A stretch of DNA of 30,715 nucleotides from a virus: positions 1 to 30,715 of the IMG/VR virus record IMGVR_UViG_3300021091_003447, one strand, 5' to 3'. Positions 7,593 to 13,840 of the stretch are shown one piece after another. Below the pieces are notes generated by a model. It saw nothing but the letters and a program-made list of their open reading frames with translations. It did no database searches and had not been told where the DNA came from. Every line of letters begins with the position of its first letter. Position 1 is the stretch's first letter. The translations under genes were made by a program, and so were the position numbers.

Positions 7593-7759
7593 TTCTTTTT
7601 TGTCAAATATCTTTGTTTGTACCATTTGTAAAACACAGGATCATTTTCCCACATTTCATACACTTCAGAAGCTGGCACTTGATCACTGCGTATGCACATG
7701 GCAATGGACTCAAAGTCTTTGATAGGAATAGGTTGTGTTTTATTTTTTTTCTTGTACAT
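7589..7759 (-). CDS. Hypothetical soluble protein (56 aa)
   Basis: A basic N terminus (MYKKKNKTQ) leads into an acidic helical segment (DFESIAMCIRSDQVPASEVYEMW) and a basic end. The start is uncertain: an ATG at 7771 would add four residues. It overlaps the preceding gene by 20 bp and the following one by 4 bp. No domain recognised. Confidence 0.6.
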   Translation of the reverse strand: MYKKKNKTQPIPIKDFESIAMCIRSDQVPASEVYEMWENDPVFYKWYKQRYLTKKK

Positions 7760-7955
7760 CTTTTTCTTCATATTCTGTAAAATCCACAAAAAATATCACT
7801 GCACTCAGCAACAACAGTGTCACAGATAAAACCAAACCGAATGCCCAATCCCACTGCGGCATATTAGTAAGCCAACCAAACATGGGTGCTGTCCATAATG
7901 CTGCGGCCATTAAAATTATTCCCACCACAAAACTCAATATGCCTAATATGTTCAT
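7740..7955 (-). CDS. Two-pass membrane protein (71 aa)
   Basis: Two hydrophobic helices (ILSFVVGIILMAAALW and FGLVLSVTLLLLSAVIFFV) flank a short Trp-rich loop, with an acidic and lysine-rich C-terminal tail. Its ATG overlaps the upstream stop by 4 bp. The hairpin topology would also suit a holin-type protein, but its place in an early-type operon does not favour that. Confidence 0.65.
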   Translation of the reverse strand: MNILGILSFVVGIILMAAALWTAPMFGWLTNMPQWDWAFGLVLSVTLLLLSAVIFFVDFTEYEEKDVQEKK

Positions 7956-8059
7956 TTGATCTTTTTGTAAATTTTATATGTTTCATACACCAACAATGCC
8001 ACACACACTATCAGCACCAGCCATACTGCCCAATTATCTCTTAATAGTGTCTCTTTCAT
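7952..8059 (-). CDS. Single-pass membrane microprotein (35 aa)
   Basis: The 35-codon ORF has a polar N terminus (MKETLLRDNW), one membrane helix (AVWLVLIVCVALLVYETY) and a lysine-rich end. It overlaps both neighbours by exactly 4 bp (ATGA), so it fits perfectly into the coupled chain, which is strong evidence that it is translated. Confidence 0.65.
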   Translation of the reverse strand: MKETLLRDNWAVWLVLIVCVALLVYETYKIYKKIK

Positions 8060-8373
8060 TGATATCTGTTTCTATAATATATGTATGTGTTTTTGCACCA
8101 AGACAACAACTGTTTGAATCCCAGCACATAGTCATAATTTAACACGAAAATTATCATTTTGTCAATGGCAATTAACAGTTTAACCAACAAAGTTTTATTA
8201 TTCCATGTCAACCGTCTATGATCCAACAACTGACTGCACACATTTTTGAATCGTTGTTCTGCAATCACCAATCTATTGTTTGGATTCCTGCGTAAATCTA
8301 AAAAATCTATGGCCATCCACATATAAAATATCAAAAACAACACACTCACAAGCACATTTACAAACCAGTCCAT
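8056..8373 (-). CDS. Membrane-anchored protein (105 aa)
   Basis: One N-terminal membrane helix (WFVNVLVSVLFLIFYMWMAIDFL) is followed by an about 75-residue basic, aromatic region, presumably cytoplasmic. Start and stop codons overlap the neighbours (TGATG upstream, ATGA downstream). Family unknown. Confidence 0.65.
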   Translation of the reverse strand: MDWFVNVLVSVLFLIFYMWMAIDFLDLRRNPNNRLVIAEQRFKNVCSQLLDHRRLTWNNKTLLVKLLIAIDKMIIFVLNYDYVLGFKQLLSWCKNTYIYYRNRYQ

Positions 8374-8627
8374 CAGTGTATCTTGCGTGGAGGTATTGAC
8401 AGTGCGTCTGCAAAACTTTTTACTGACTTGGAAGATTGTTGAATGGATTCAATCATTTTTTCAAAGTCTTCATTGGTCAAAGTGGTTTTGTACAACCTTA
8501 GTGCCAAAGCCATCAGTGTGCCTGAAATCATCTGACAGTTTTCCTCTGTGATTATTTGAGCCAACAAATCAAAAAATTTATTGTATATGTCCTGCAGTTG
8601 AGCTTCTTTAGAAAGTTCATCCATCAT
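8373..8627 (-). CDS. Hypothetical helical protein (84 aa)
   Basis: A soluble, mainly helical, acidic N-terminal region (MMDELSKEAQLQDIYNKFFD) is followed by a Ser-rich end. No domain recognised. It is coupled to its upstream neighbour by a 4-bp overlap, with two candidate start codons side by side. Confidence 0.6.
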   Translation of the reverse strand: MMDELSKEAQLQDIYNKFFDLLAQIITEENCQMISGTLMALALRLYKTTLTNEDFEKMIESIQQSSKSVKSFADALSIPPRKIH

Positions 8628-8833
8628 ACTTCTGTCAATCTTTCCAGTTTGGTCTGCAGTTGTTGATTGATCATTCTACAATCATAAAGATCTGACTCCA
8701 GTTGCCTAATGCGTTGGCTTAACTCCTGCACAATTTGTTGATAGTCTTTGTTTTGAAAATCTAAATTCTCCAGTTGGGCAGTGGAGTTGGCAATCTGTTG
8801 CATCAATTCTTTTTCTCTATTGTAGGATGTCAA
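8624..8833 (-). CDS. Coiled-coil protein (69 aa), probable TTG start
   Basis: The sequence is a long Gln/Glu/Leu-rich coiled coil (QQIVQELSQRIRQLESDLYD). The TTG start at 8833 is preferred because GGGAG lies about 7 nt upstream and the TTGA overlaps the preceding stop by 4 bp, as in neighbouring genes. An internal ATG at 8803 is the alternative. Possibly a scaffold or adaptor for nearby small proteins. Confidence 0.55.
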   Translation of the reverse strand: MTSYNREKELMQQIANSTAQLENLDFQNKDYQQIVQELSQRIRQLESDLYDCRMINQQLQTKLERLTEV

Positions 8834-8982
8834 TTTAATCTCCCGTAGGTCTTCTGTAGGTAATGCAACACATCTAACCAATATTTTTTAAATTGTTCAT
8901 TGTGTGCAGTTTGATATGCTCTGCGAGCATTTGCTATCAGTCTATCACAGTGTGGTCTATATGTTCTTATCAGTGTGTTCAT
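8830..8982 (-). CDS. Small basic protein (50 aa)
   Basis: The 50-codon ORF begins MNTLIRTYRPHCDRLIANAR and continues as a basic, Tyr-rich helical peptide. It overlaps the upstream gene by 26 bp and the downstream gene by 4 bp, filling what would otherwise be a gap in the coupled operon. No family recognised. Confidence 0.6.
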   Translation of the reverse strand: MNTLIRTYRPHCDRLIANARRAYQTAHNEQFKKYWLDVLHYLQKTYGRLN

Positions 8983-9169
8983 TTTGTGGTCTTTTTTTTA
9001 AAACAATTTCAATATTTTGTAAATTGGGTTTGTCAGGACTGCCAAAGATGCCTGTGTCAATCAAATCTGATATCAAGTTCTTCAGTGTGCGTTCTTTGCC
9101 AGCAACATATCCCACATAGAAACTCACTGCCACCAAACCCAACACATACAAAGCAAATTCTAAAATCAT
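8957..9169 (-). CDS. Membrane-anchored small protein (70 aa)
   Basis: An N-terminal membrane helix (ILEFALYVLGLVAVSFYVGYV) is followed by a soluble region with lysine and acidic clusters. TAATG overlap with the upstream gene. Function unknown. Confidence 0.65.
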   Translation of the reverse strand: MILEFALYVLGLVAVSFYVGYVAGKERTLKNLISDLIDTGIFGSPDKPNLQNIEIVLKKRPQNEHTDKNI

Positions 9170-9408
9170 TATCTAAATTTGCTCTCCAAATGTGACAGGT
9201 GGCACTCGCACCAGTCCGCCAGCTCATCAGCCATGCCCGAAACTTCTTCTGCGTCGAATCCTTTGCTCAGAGCATCTTTGGTGAATTCTTTCTTGAATGT
9301 TTCTGGTGACATCAACCCCTCGCCGCCATCCCAGCCGCAGTAGCCCTCCACGAAGTTGCCCTCGCAGTAGCTATCTACATATTCATCATACAAATGTTGC
9401 AGTTCCAT
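9169..9408 (-). CDS. Acidic soluble protein (79 aa)
   Basis: Strongly acidic, with cysteine-containing patches (YCEGNFVEGYCGWDGGEG and DWCECHLSHLE). The Cys/His pairs could bind a metal, but no known zinc-ribbon pattern is clear. It sits 2 nt downstream of the first gene of the operon. Unknown function. Confidence 0.65.
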   Translation of the reverse strand: MELQHLYDEYVDSYCEGNFVEGYCGWDGGEGLMSPETFKKEFTKDALSKGFDAEEVSGMADELADWCECHLSHLESKFR

Positions 9409-9410
9409 GA

Positions 9411-9605
9411 TTACTTCTTGCTGTTGTAGGGTTGAGTGAGCAGCATGATGCTGTGGATAACTTCCATCAGTTCATTCTCTAAAATTGATCTTGCTGTGAA
9501 TCCTTGAGTGTATTCCAATCTGTCTTCCAAGTCTATTTTTTGTCTAGTGAGATTGGCAATTCTGTCTTTTACATGTTCTGGCATGGTGTCTATCAGTGTG
9601 TTCAT
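9411..9605 (-). CDS. Hypothetical protein (64 aa), first gene of the 13-gene operon
   Basis: The ATG at 9605 was chosen because GAGG lies 5 nt upstream; a longer GTG-initiated frame at 9632 would start at about the transcription start predicted from the promoter and is rejected. The product is helical, with charged heptads (DRIANLTRQKIDLEDRLEYT). Function unknown. Confidence 0.65.
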   Translation of the reverse strand: MNTLIDTMPEHVKDRIANLTRQKIDLEDRLEYTQGFTARSILENELMEVIHSIMLLTQPYNSKK

Positions 9606-9634
9606 GTGTGCCTCTATAGTTGTTTTATACACTT

Positions 9635-9663
9635 AATATACAGCATTTTACTACCAAAGTCAA
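9635..9663 (-). promoter_or_regulatory. Sigma70 promoter of the 13-gene operon
   Basis: On the minus strand: -35 TTGACT (9658-9663), 17 bp, -10 TATATT (9635-9640). No other promoter of this quality is visible between here and the end of the Bax-inhibitor-like gene. Confidence 0.8.
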
Positions 9664-9711
9664 GGCAGCAGTGTGCAAATGCTGTTAAGTGTTTGAATTT
9701 GCTGGCTTTTA

Positions 9712-9897
9712 TTATTTTGCCCAGCCCTCGTGAAATCTTCTCTGTGCTGCGAAAGGTTCGTTGGGTATGAAAATCCAAGAACTGTGTTCCATAGACTGCT
9801 TTTCATTGCCGAACAACCACTCTGAGTAGGTGCTACTGCAGGCGTTCAGATTGAACACAATCACAAGTAGCAAAAAAATCTTTATCAATCGACTCAT
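9712..9897 (-). CDS. Small lipoprotein (61 aa)
   Basis: Starting at MSRLIKIFLLLVIVFNLNAC, the protein has a classic lipoprotein signal ending in LNAC at residue 20, then a short polar mature domain (SSTYSEWLFGNEKQ...). The longer frame upstream of this ATG covers the promoter and is rejected. The ATG lies 7 nt after the -10 box with no ribosome binding site, so the mRNA should be leaderless or nearly so. No family recognised. Confidence 0.7.
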   Translation of the reverse strand: MSRLIKIFLLLVIVFNLNACSSTYSEWLFGNEKQSMEHSSWIFIPNEPFAAQRRFHEGWAK

Positions 9898-9904
9898 ATG
9901 ACAC

Positions 9905-9933
9905 ATAATACAATAAATTTTTTCACAAGTCAA
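9905..9933 (-). promoter_or_regulatory. Leftward sigma70 promoter of the switch region
   Basis: On the minus strand: -35 TTGACT (9928-9933), 17 bp, -10 TATTAT (9905-9910). The sequence after the -10 box (GTGTCAT then ATG) nearly matches the one after the 2852-2880 promoter. Confidence 0.8.
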
Positions 9934-9946
9934 GCAGAAATAATTG

Positions 9947-9975
9947 TTGACATGAGCGGATATCTGTAGTACATT
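9947..9975 (+). promoter_or_regulatory. Rightward sigma70 promoter of the switch region
   Basis: -35 TTGACA (9947-9952), 17 bp, -10 TACATT (9970-9975). It is divergent from the lipoprotein promoter, with the two -35 boxes only 13 bp apart. Confidence 0.65.
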
Positions 9976-9981
9976 ACTACA
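9965..9981. promoter_or_regulatory. Operator-like palindrome over the rightward -10 box
   Basis: TGTAGT (9965-9970) and ACTACA (9976-9981) are perfect inverted repeats separated by 5 nt, and they cover the -10 box. This is the usual layout of a repressor site that blocks RNA polymerase. Confidence 0.5.
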
Positions 9982-9997
9982 AAAGAATGAAAATTAC

Positions 9998-10026
9998 AAA
10001 AAGTTTTTACTTTTTAAATTTTTTTT
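9998..10026 (+). terminator. AT-rich terminator-like hairpin in the speD leader
   Basis: AAAAAGT and ACTTTTT pair around a 4-nt loop, followed by AAA and a run of eight T. The stem is weak, but the tail is typical. A rightward transcript stopping here would be only about 45 nt long. Confidence 0.4.
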
Positions 10027-10038
10027 ATCCACAAATAC

Positions 10039-10064
10039 AAGCCACATTAAAGGCTTACTTTTTT
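10039..10064 (+). terminator. Second terminator-like hairpin in the speD leader
   Basis: AAGCC and GGCTT pair around an 8-nt loop and are followed by ACTTTTTT. With the hairpin at 9998 it suggests that transcription from the sigma70 promoter is stopped before speD. Confidence 0.45.
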
Positions 10065-10073
10065 CCATCAGAT

Positions 10074-10081
10074 TATAAATA
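10074..10081 (+). promoter_or_regulatory. T4-type late promoter of speD
   Basis: Perfect TATAAATA, the T4 late -10 consensus, 5 nt upstream of the speD-like start codon and downstream of both hairpins. No ribosome binding site lies between it and the ATG. Confidence 0.75.
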
Positions 10082-10086
10082 AATTC

Positions 10087-10464
10087 ATGACAACTTTACT
10101 TCAACACAAACACATATTGATTCGGGCAGAAGTTGAAGACCCACCTAAAGACGAAGACCAGGCCACCCTGTGGCTGAAAAATCTAGTTAAAGACATCAAC
10201 ATGAAAATACTAATAGGTCCAATTGCCAAGTACTTGGATGTGCCGGGCAACAGAGGACTTACTGTGGCAGCTATCATAGAAACTTCACACATTGTTATGC
10301 ACTGTTGGGACGAATGTTCTCCAGGACTGATACAGTTGGATGTGTACACCTGTGGTAGTTTTGATCCCAAAACAGTGCTGGATGCCATTGAGCAATTCAA
10401 AGTAGTAAAAATTGATTACAAGTATCTGGATCGCGAGTCTGGATTTCAAGAATTAACTTTATAA
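10087..10464 (+). CDS. speD: S-adenosylmethionine decarboxylase-like proenzyme (SpeD family)
   Basis: Class 1b AdoMet decarboxylases make decarboxylated AdoMet for spermidine synthesis after cutting themselves to form a pyruvoyl group. The 125-residue length matches the short bacterial form. Visible motifs are ETSHIVMHCW, with the pyruvoyl serine S67 and H72, and LDVYTCG with the conserved cysteine C89. The residue before the serine is Thr rather than the usual Glu, which might affect self-cleavage. Some phage SpeD homologues are known to have switched to decarboxylating arginine or ornithine, so the substrate is uncertain. No spermidine synthase gene is present here. Expression looks late and leaderless. 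Confidence 0.85.
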   Translation: MTTLLQHKHILIRAEVEDPPKDEDQATLWLKNLVKDINMKILIGPIAKYLDVPGNRGLTVAAIIETSHIVMHCWDECSPGLIQLDVYTCGSFDPKTVLDAIEQFKVVKIDYKYLDRESGFQELTL

Positions 10465-10477
10465 TTTTTTCCGATAG

Positions 10478-10497
10478 TTTCTAATTGCTGCTAGAAA
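10478..10497. terminator. Weak inverted repeat between convergent genes
   Basis: TTTCTA and TAGAAA pair around an 8-nt loop between the convergent speD-like and 10513-10749 genes. There is no T run directly after it on either strand, so a terminator role is only suggested by its location. Confidence 0.3.
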
Positions 10498-10512
10498 TAC
10501 AATGTGTATGGT

Positions 10513-10749
10513 TTAAGCAAAAGGTCTGCCCGGCAGTAGTCCACCTGCATTGGCGTTGTCTACCTTATTGGCTGTGTTATTATCGCCCACAGCATATCGG
10601 GTAGGCAGTTGTGTGGCATCAGCACTGGTATCTGCATAACGTCCTGGTGTGACCGCATTTACTGCTGCTCTGTCATTTCCAGCAAGTGCTAATTTTGCAT
10701 CTTGTCTAGCTCTTTTGGTGGCTAGTGTTGAAATACCATTTGCTGCCAT
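10513..10749 (-). CDS. Small Ala/Asn-rich phage protein (78 aa)
   Basis: The sequence begins MAANGISTLATKRARQDAKL and is rich in Ala, Asn, Asp and Thr with little hydrophobic core, suggesting a disordered or virion-associated protein. Short proteins with this opening are familiar from marine T4-like phages (from memory). AAGGAG lies 8 nt upstream of the start, and an ATAAATAA late-type motif lies about 25 nt upstream. It is a minus-strand gene inside the rightward arm. Confidence 0.75.
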   Translation of the reverse strand: MAANGISTLATKRARQDAKLALAGNDRAAVNAVTPGRYADTSADATQLPTRYAVGDNNTANKVDNANAGGLLPGRPFA

Positions 10750-10821
10750 TTGTGAACTCCTTGTGCTTATTTATTATTTTTTGTAAATACTTTATCAATT
10801 AGCATCCATTCGGAGGGCACT

Positions 10822-11019
10822 ATGAATCTAAGAAAAATCAGTATAGACCTATCAATAGGACAACAGATACAATTGGGACAACACGTGGCCACCATTACCA
10901 AAATCGAACAGCACAGCAGTGGAGACATCAGTATTGGCACCACTCGTGGCAGTCGTAAAGTACTCACATTTAGACTGCTGCCGGATTCACGCTCTAGCTC
11001 GGCGGACTCATACAGATAG
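10822..11019 (+). CDS. Hypothetical small basic protein (65 aa)
   Basis: A beta-rich, Thr/Ser/Ile-rich sequence (GQQIQLGQHVATITKIEQHS) ends in a Ser/Arg tail. A strong GGAGG precedes the ATG, which distinguishes it from neighbours with no ribosome binding site. A longer minus-strand frame over the same bases is rejected. Function unknown. Confidence 0.65.
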   Translation: MNLRKISIDLSIGQQIQLGQHVATITKIEQHSSGDISIGTTRGSRKVLTFRLLPDSRSSSADSYR

Positions 11020-11026
11020 CTAAATA
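11020..11026 (+). promoter_or_regulatory. Late-type promoter motif
   Basis: CTAAATA ends 5 nt before the ATG at 11032, the same spacing as at the speD and hemA genes, with no ribosome binding site. Confidence 0.6.
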
Positions 11027-11031
11027 TTTTC

Positions 11032-11274
11032 ATGAAGGTACAAGAAATTGTGTCAGACGTCACTCAGGAAGTCAAAGCCTCCAAGGAGCTGTGCAAAAGT
11101 GCCAAGCCCAGCAGTGCATTGGGTGCCAGTCAATTGGCCTCATGCAAAAGTCAAGGTCTTAGACCACGTGAAGGCAACAAGAGTTTCAAAATAGGCAACA
11201 AACGTGTGAGAGTGGGAGGCAAACGCATTCGTGGACGCCCTTACGGTGGACCACTGCCTTTGTACAGCCGATGA
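11032..11274 (+). CDS. Basic protein with MKhxEh N-terminal tag (80 aa)
   Basis: The first residues MKVQEIVSDV match a tag shared with three genes at 21.4-22.3 kb and resemble the capsid-targeting sequence of T4 internal proteins. The C-terminal half is very basic (KIGNKRVRVGGKRIRGRPYGG), as expected for a DNA-binding or DNA-condensing protein. Function not proven. It overlaps the YqgE-family gene by 4 bp (ATGA). Confidence 0.7.
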   Translation: MKVQEIVSDVTQEVKASKELCKSAKPSSALGASQLASCKSQGLRPREGNKSFKIGNKRVRVGGKRIRGRPYGGPLPLYSR

Positions 11275-11813
11275 TAAGATTTTTAAATAAAGTGTTGGTC
11301 AGCACGCCCATCATGGGCACTGATGCCACTTTTGATAAGTCAGTGATACTCATATATGAAGAAAGTCTACAGCACGTGGCTGGAGTGATTCTCAACAAGC
11401 CCAATATTACCACAGTGCATGAAGTGTTTAGAATCAAAGGATTCAAGACCACAGACTTTCGCAGAGACAAATTGTTTATGGGAGGACCTGTAAATCACGA
11501 TCATGTGATGGTGCTGCACACTGAAGAATGGAAGAGCAACAACACCATGAGACTGGGCAATGGATTCTCCATGACCAGCGACCATCAGATGATGGACAAA
11601 TTTTATCTAGGCAATAGACCTAGTTTGTGGAGGATGATCTGTGGCATTAGTCTATGGACTCCGGATCAATTAGAAAACGAAATTAAAAGAAAATTTTGGA
11701 TGATATTGGATAATCCCAGCAGAGATCTCATATTGAACACCAAGTGGGCACAGCAGTGGCAGAGATCTGTGGATCAAGTCAGCCAACAAACCATAGATAG
11801 ATTCTTTAATTAA
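11271..11813 (+). CDS. YqgE/AlgH (UPF0301) family protein
   Basis: The 180-residue protein matches the YqgE family over its length: an N-terminal [20 protein letters not shown], the VILNKP element, the hallmark [14 protein letters not shown], then MTSDHQMMD and [14 protein letters not shown]. The biochemical role of the family is unsettled. It is widespread in proteobacteria, including alphaproteobacteria, so this copy is probably host-derived. It is coupled to the preceding basic protein by ATGA and lies 20 bp before hemA. Confidence 0.93.
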   Translation: MIRFLNKVLVSTPIMGTDATFDKSVILIYEESLQHVAGVILNKPNITTVHEVFRIKGFKTTDFRRDKLFMGGPVNHDHVMVLHTEEWKSNNTMRLGNGFSMTSDHQMMDKFYLGNRPSLWRMICGISLWTPDQLENEIKRKFWMILDNPSRDLILNTKWAQQWQRSVDQVSQQTIDRFFN

Positions 11814-11820
11814 ACCACCC

Positions 11821-11833
11821 TATAAATACTATC
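11821..11833 (+). promoter_or_regulatory. Canonical T4-type late promoter of hemA
   Basis: TATAAATACTATC directly precedes the hemA ATG. It matches the extended late promoter consensus known from T4. Transcription should start at about the first base of the start codon, and there is no ribosome binding site, so hemA mRNA is predicted to be leaderless. Confidence 0.8.
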
Positions 11834-13036
11834 ATGCTGCCAATTGACAAATTCACACGCATCACGGAAAACCTTAAAACTAAGGGCAATTATCGTGTGT
11901 TCAATGACATTAATAGAGAGCGTGGTAGCTATCCAAATGCTCTCTGGCACAGCAAATACAATGTCAAAAAAGTTATCAATTGGTGTTCCAATGACTATCT
12001 TGGCATGGGCCAGCACAAAATTGTGTTGGATGCCATGCGTACTGTGTTGGACCATGTGGGTGCAGGCTCTGGGGGAACCAGGAATATTTCCGGTACTACT
12101 CAACACCACATTGCATTAGAAAAAGAATTGGCTGCGCTACATCGCAAAAGTGCCGCGTTGTTGTACACGTCCGCTTATGTCGCTAACGAGTGGACTCTGG
12201 TCAGTCTACAAAAAATCATTAATGATGTTGAATTTGTGAGTGATGAAAAAAATCACGCCAGCCTCATTCAAGGTATGAGGAATAGTAGGGCGATAAAACA
12301 CATTTTTCGACACAATGACATGAATGACCTAGAAGCCAAACTGAAAACTGTCAAAGGCACAGCCTGTATTGTTTTTGAATCTGTGTATAGCATGGACGGC
12401 AGTGTGAGCAAAGTGAAAGAAATATGCGATCTTGCTGATCGTTACAAAGCAATCACATACATCGACGAAGTACATGCGGTTGGTTTGTATGGTCAGCAGG
12501 GAGAAGGCATAGTGGGGCAGATGGGACTGCATGACAGAGTGGACATTATCAATGGCACACTGGGTAAGGCTTTTGGAGCCCAGGGTGGCTACATTGCAGC
12601 ACCTTCTGAATTTATTGATGCCATACGTTCCATCAGCTCAGGATTTATTTTTACCACCAGTCTTCCGCCAGTGATTTGTGCAGGTGCCACAGCAGCCATA
12701 CGTTATTTGAGAGATGAAACTGGAGTCGTGTTGAGAGAAAAACATCAAACAGTGGTGCGCATGGTAAAGACTGCTTTGGCTGGCGCAGGACTAGATGTGA
12801 TGTTCAATCCCACTCACATTGTGCCAGTGATGGTGCGTGACCCAGTCAAATGTAAAATGATTAGTGATTTTTTATTGTATGAATATGATTCATACATACA
12901 GCCCATAAACTATCCCACAGTGCCTGAAGGCACAGAAAGATTGAGAATAGCCCCCACACCAAATCATTCGGCAGACATGATAGAACGATTAGTGAAAGGT
13001 ATGGTGGCAGGCTTCGATAAGTACTTGAAAATATAA
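11834..13036 (+). CDS. hemA: 5-aminolevulinate synthase HemA (ALAS)
   Basis: ALAS is a PLP enzyme that condenses glycine with succinyl-CoA, the first and usually rate-setting step of haem synthesis in alphaproteobacteria. The 400-residue protein is full length. Diagnostic segments are [51 protein letters not shown], the PLP-lysine segment [25 protein letters not shown], and the ALAS-specific [17 protein letters not shown]. These separate it from the related Kbl and BioF enzymes. It is controlled by a T4-type late promoter, whereas hemE and hemF are in a sigma70 operon. Confidence 0.97.
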   Translation: MLPIDKFTRITENLKTKGNYRVFNDINRERGSYPNALWHSKYNVKKVINWCSNDYLGMGQHKIVLDAMRTVLDHVGAGSGGTRNISGTTQHHIALEKELAALHRKSAALLYTSAYVANEWTLVSLQKIINDVEFVSDEKNHASLIQGMRNSRAIKHIFRHNDMNDLEAKLKTVKGTACIVFESVYSMDGSVSKVKEICDLADRYKAITYIDEVHAVGLYGQQGEGIVGQMGLHDRVDIINGTLGKAFGAQGGYIAAPSEFIDAIRSISSGFIFTTSLPPVICAGATAAIRYLRDETGVVLREKHQTVVRMVKTALAGAGLDVMFNPTHIVPVMVRDPVKCKMISDFLLYEYDSYIQPINYPTVPEGTERLRIAPTPNHSADMIERLVKGMVAGFDKYLKI

Positions 13037-13096
13037 AACAAATGGTTATTACCAAATAATTTTATGATTCTACTCAATAAAACAGAGGTAAAAACT

Positions 13097-13687
13097 ATGA
13101 CTTCTCAAGAAAGAATTGCAGGATTACATCAAGCGCTGATTTCTGTGTATGAGAATAAAGTTCCTGGTGATTTTGTTGAATGTGGGATTTACAAGGGAGG
13201 CAATGTTATAATTGCAAAAAAATTTTTTGATAGCATTAACGAAACAACAAAAAAATTTTTTGCTTTTGATACTTTTGAAGGTATGACTGCCCCCGGAGTC
13301 AACGATCCTAAAAATGCACACAGGACTTGGCAGAATAAAAATGCGTGTATAGCACACCTTGATGAAGTGACTGAAGAGTTCAAAAAGCATGACATACTAG
13401 ATGATAGAGTGTTGTTTGTTGTTGGAGATGTTTGCAAAACTTTAAAAGAAGACAACATACCTGAAAAAATTGCTATATTGAGATTGGACACGGATTGGTA
13501 TGAGTCAACTAAAATTGAATTAGAAATACTATATGAAAAACTAACTGTTGGGGGTTATCTAATAATTGATGATTATGGACACTGGTCTGGGTGTAAAAAA
13601 GCGGTTGATGAATTCTTTGGTTTAGAATTTGTAAATAAATATTTTACAAAACTAGATTACACAGGCATAATGTATAAAAAACAATAA
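13097..13687 (+). CDS. TylF/MycF-type SAM-dependent methyltransferase
   Basis: The protein (about 196 residues) has the TylF-like order of motifs: GDFVECGIYKGGNVIIAKK (SAM-binding loop), FFAFDTFEGM, FVVGDVCKTL, AILRLDTDWYESTKIELE and GGYLIIDDYGHWSG with metal- and substrate-binding aspartates. Relatives O-methylate sugars in macrolide or surface-polysaccharide synthesis. The start at 13097 is preferred because AGAGG lies about 8 nt upstream; 13064 is the alternative. The gene is visibly more A/T-rich than its neighbours, which suggests recent acquisition. It might modify a surface glycan, but the substrate is unknown. Confidence 0.88.
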   Translation: MTSQERIAGLHQALISVYENKVPGDFVECGIYKGGNVIIAKKFFDSINETTKKFFAFDTFEGMTAPGVNDPKNAHRTWQNKNACIAHLDEVTEEFKKHDILDDRVLFVVGDVCKTLKEDNIPEKIAILRLDTDWYESTKIELEILYEKLTVGGYLIIDDYGHWSGCKKAVDEFFGLEFVNKYFTKLDYTGIMYKKQ

Positions 13688-13703
13688 AAATATTACCAAT
13701 AAT

Positions 13704-13835
13704 ATGTTAAAAAAACTAAAAAACAGCATCGCTAGATTGACTCTGTATCATTGGCCTTTGGGTGTGGACGCTGTGTTTGGTATCCCACATTTTAGATCAA
13801 AACAAAAAGCATCACGCAGAATCAGTCGTAAATAG
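13704..13835 (+). CDS. Small basic protein (43 aa)
   Basis: The ORF reads MLKKLKNSIARLTLYHWPLG and ends in a basic tail (SKQKASRRISRK). It lies 16 nt after the methyltransferase gene, and its final codons contain the late-type motif of the next gene. No family recognised; real but unproven. Confidence 0.45.
   Translation: MLKKLKNSIARLTLYHWPLGVDAVFGIPHFRSKQKASRRISRK
13829..13834 (+). promoter_or_regulatory. Late-type promoter motif of the second oxygenase-like gene
   Basis: TAAATA ends 6 nt before the ATG at 13841, with no ribosome binding site between. Confidence 0.5.
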
Positions 13836-13840
13836 TTGTA

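Noticed and set aside
9606-9632. GTG-initiated extension of the first gene of the 13-gene operon
   Set aside because: It would start at about the transcription start predicted from the sigma70 promoter, while the ATG at 9605 has GAGG at proper spacing.
10767-11063. 98-codon minus-strand ORF
   Set aside because: The plus strand has a gene with a GGAGG site here and a second tagged gene just after; the minus frame has no start signals.
11834-13036. Kbl (2-amino-3-ketobutyrate CoA ligase) or BioF instead of ALAS
   Set aside because: The same fold family, but segments such as [21 protein letters not shown] and [17 protein letters not shown] match 5-aminolevulinate synthase specifically.
13215-13262. 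15-bp direct repeat CAAAAAAATTTTTTG as a recombination or attachment site
   Set aside because: Both copies encode KKFF in frame, 11 codons apart, inside the methyltransferase; the repeat is explained by coding in an A/T-rich gene.
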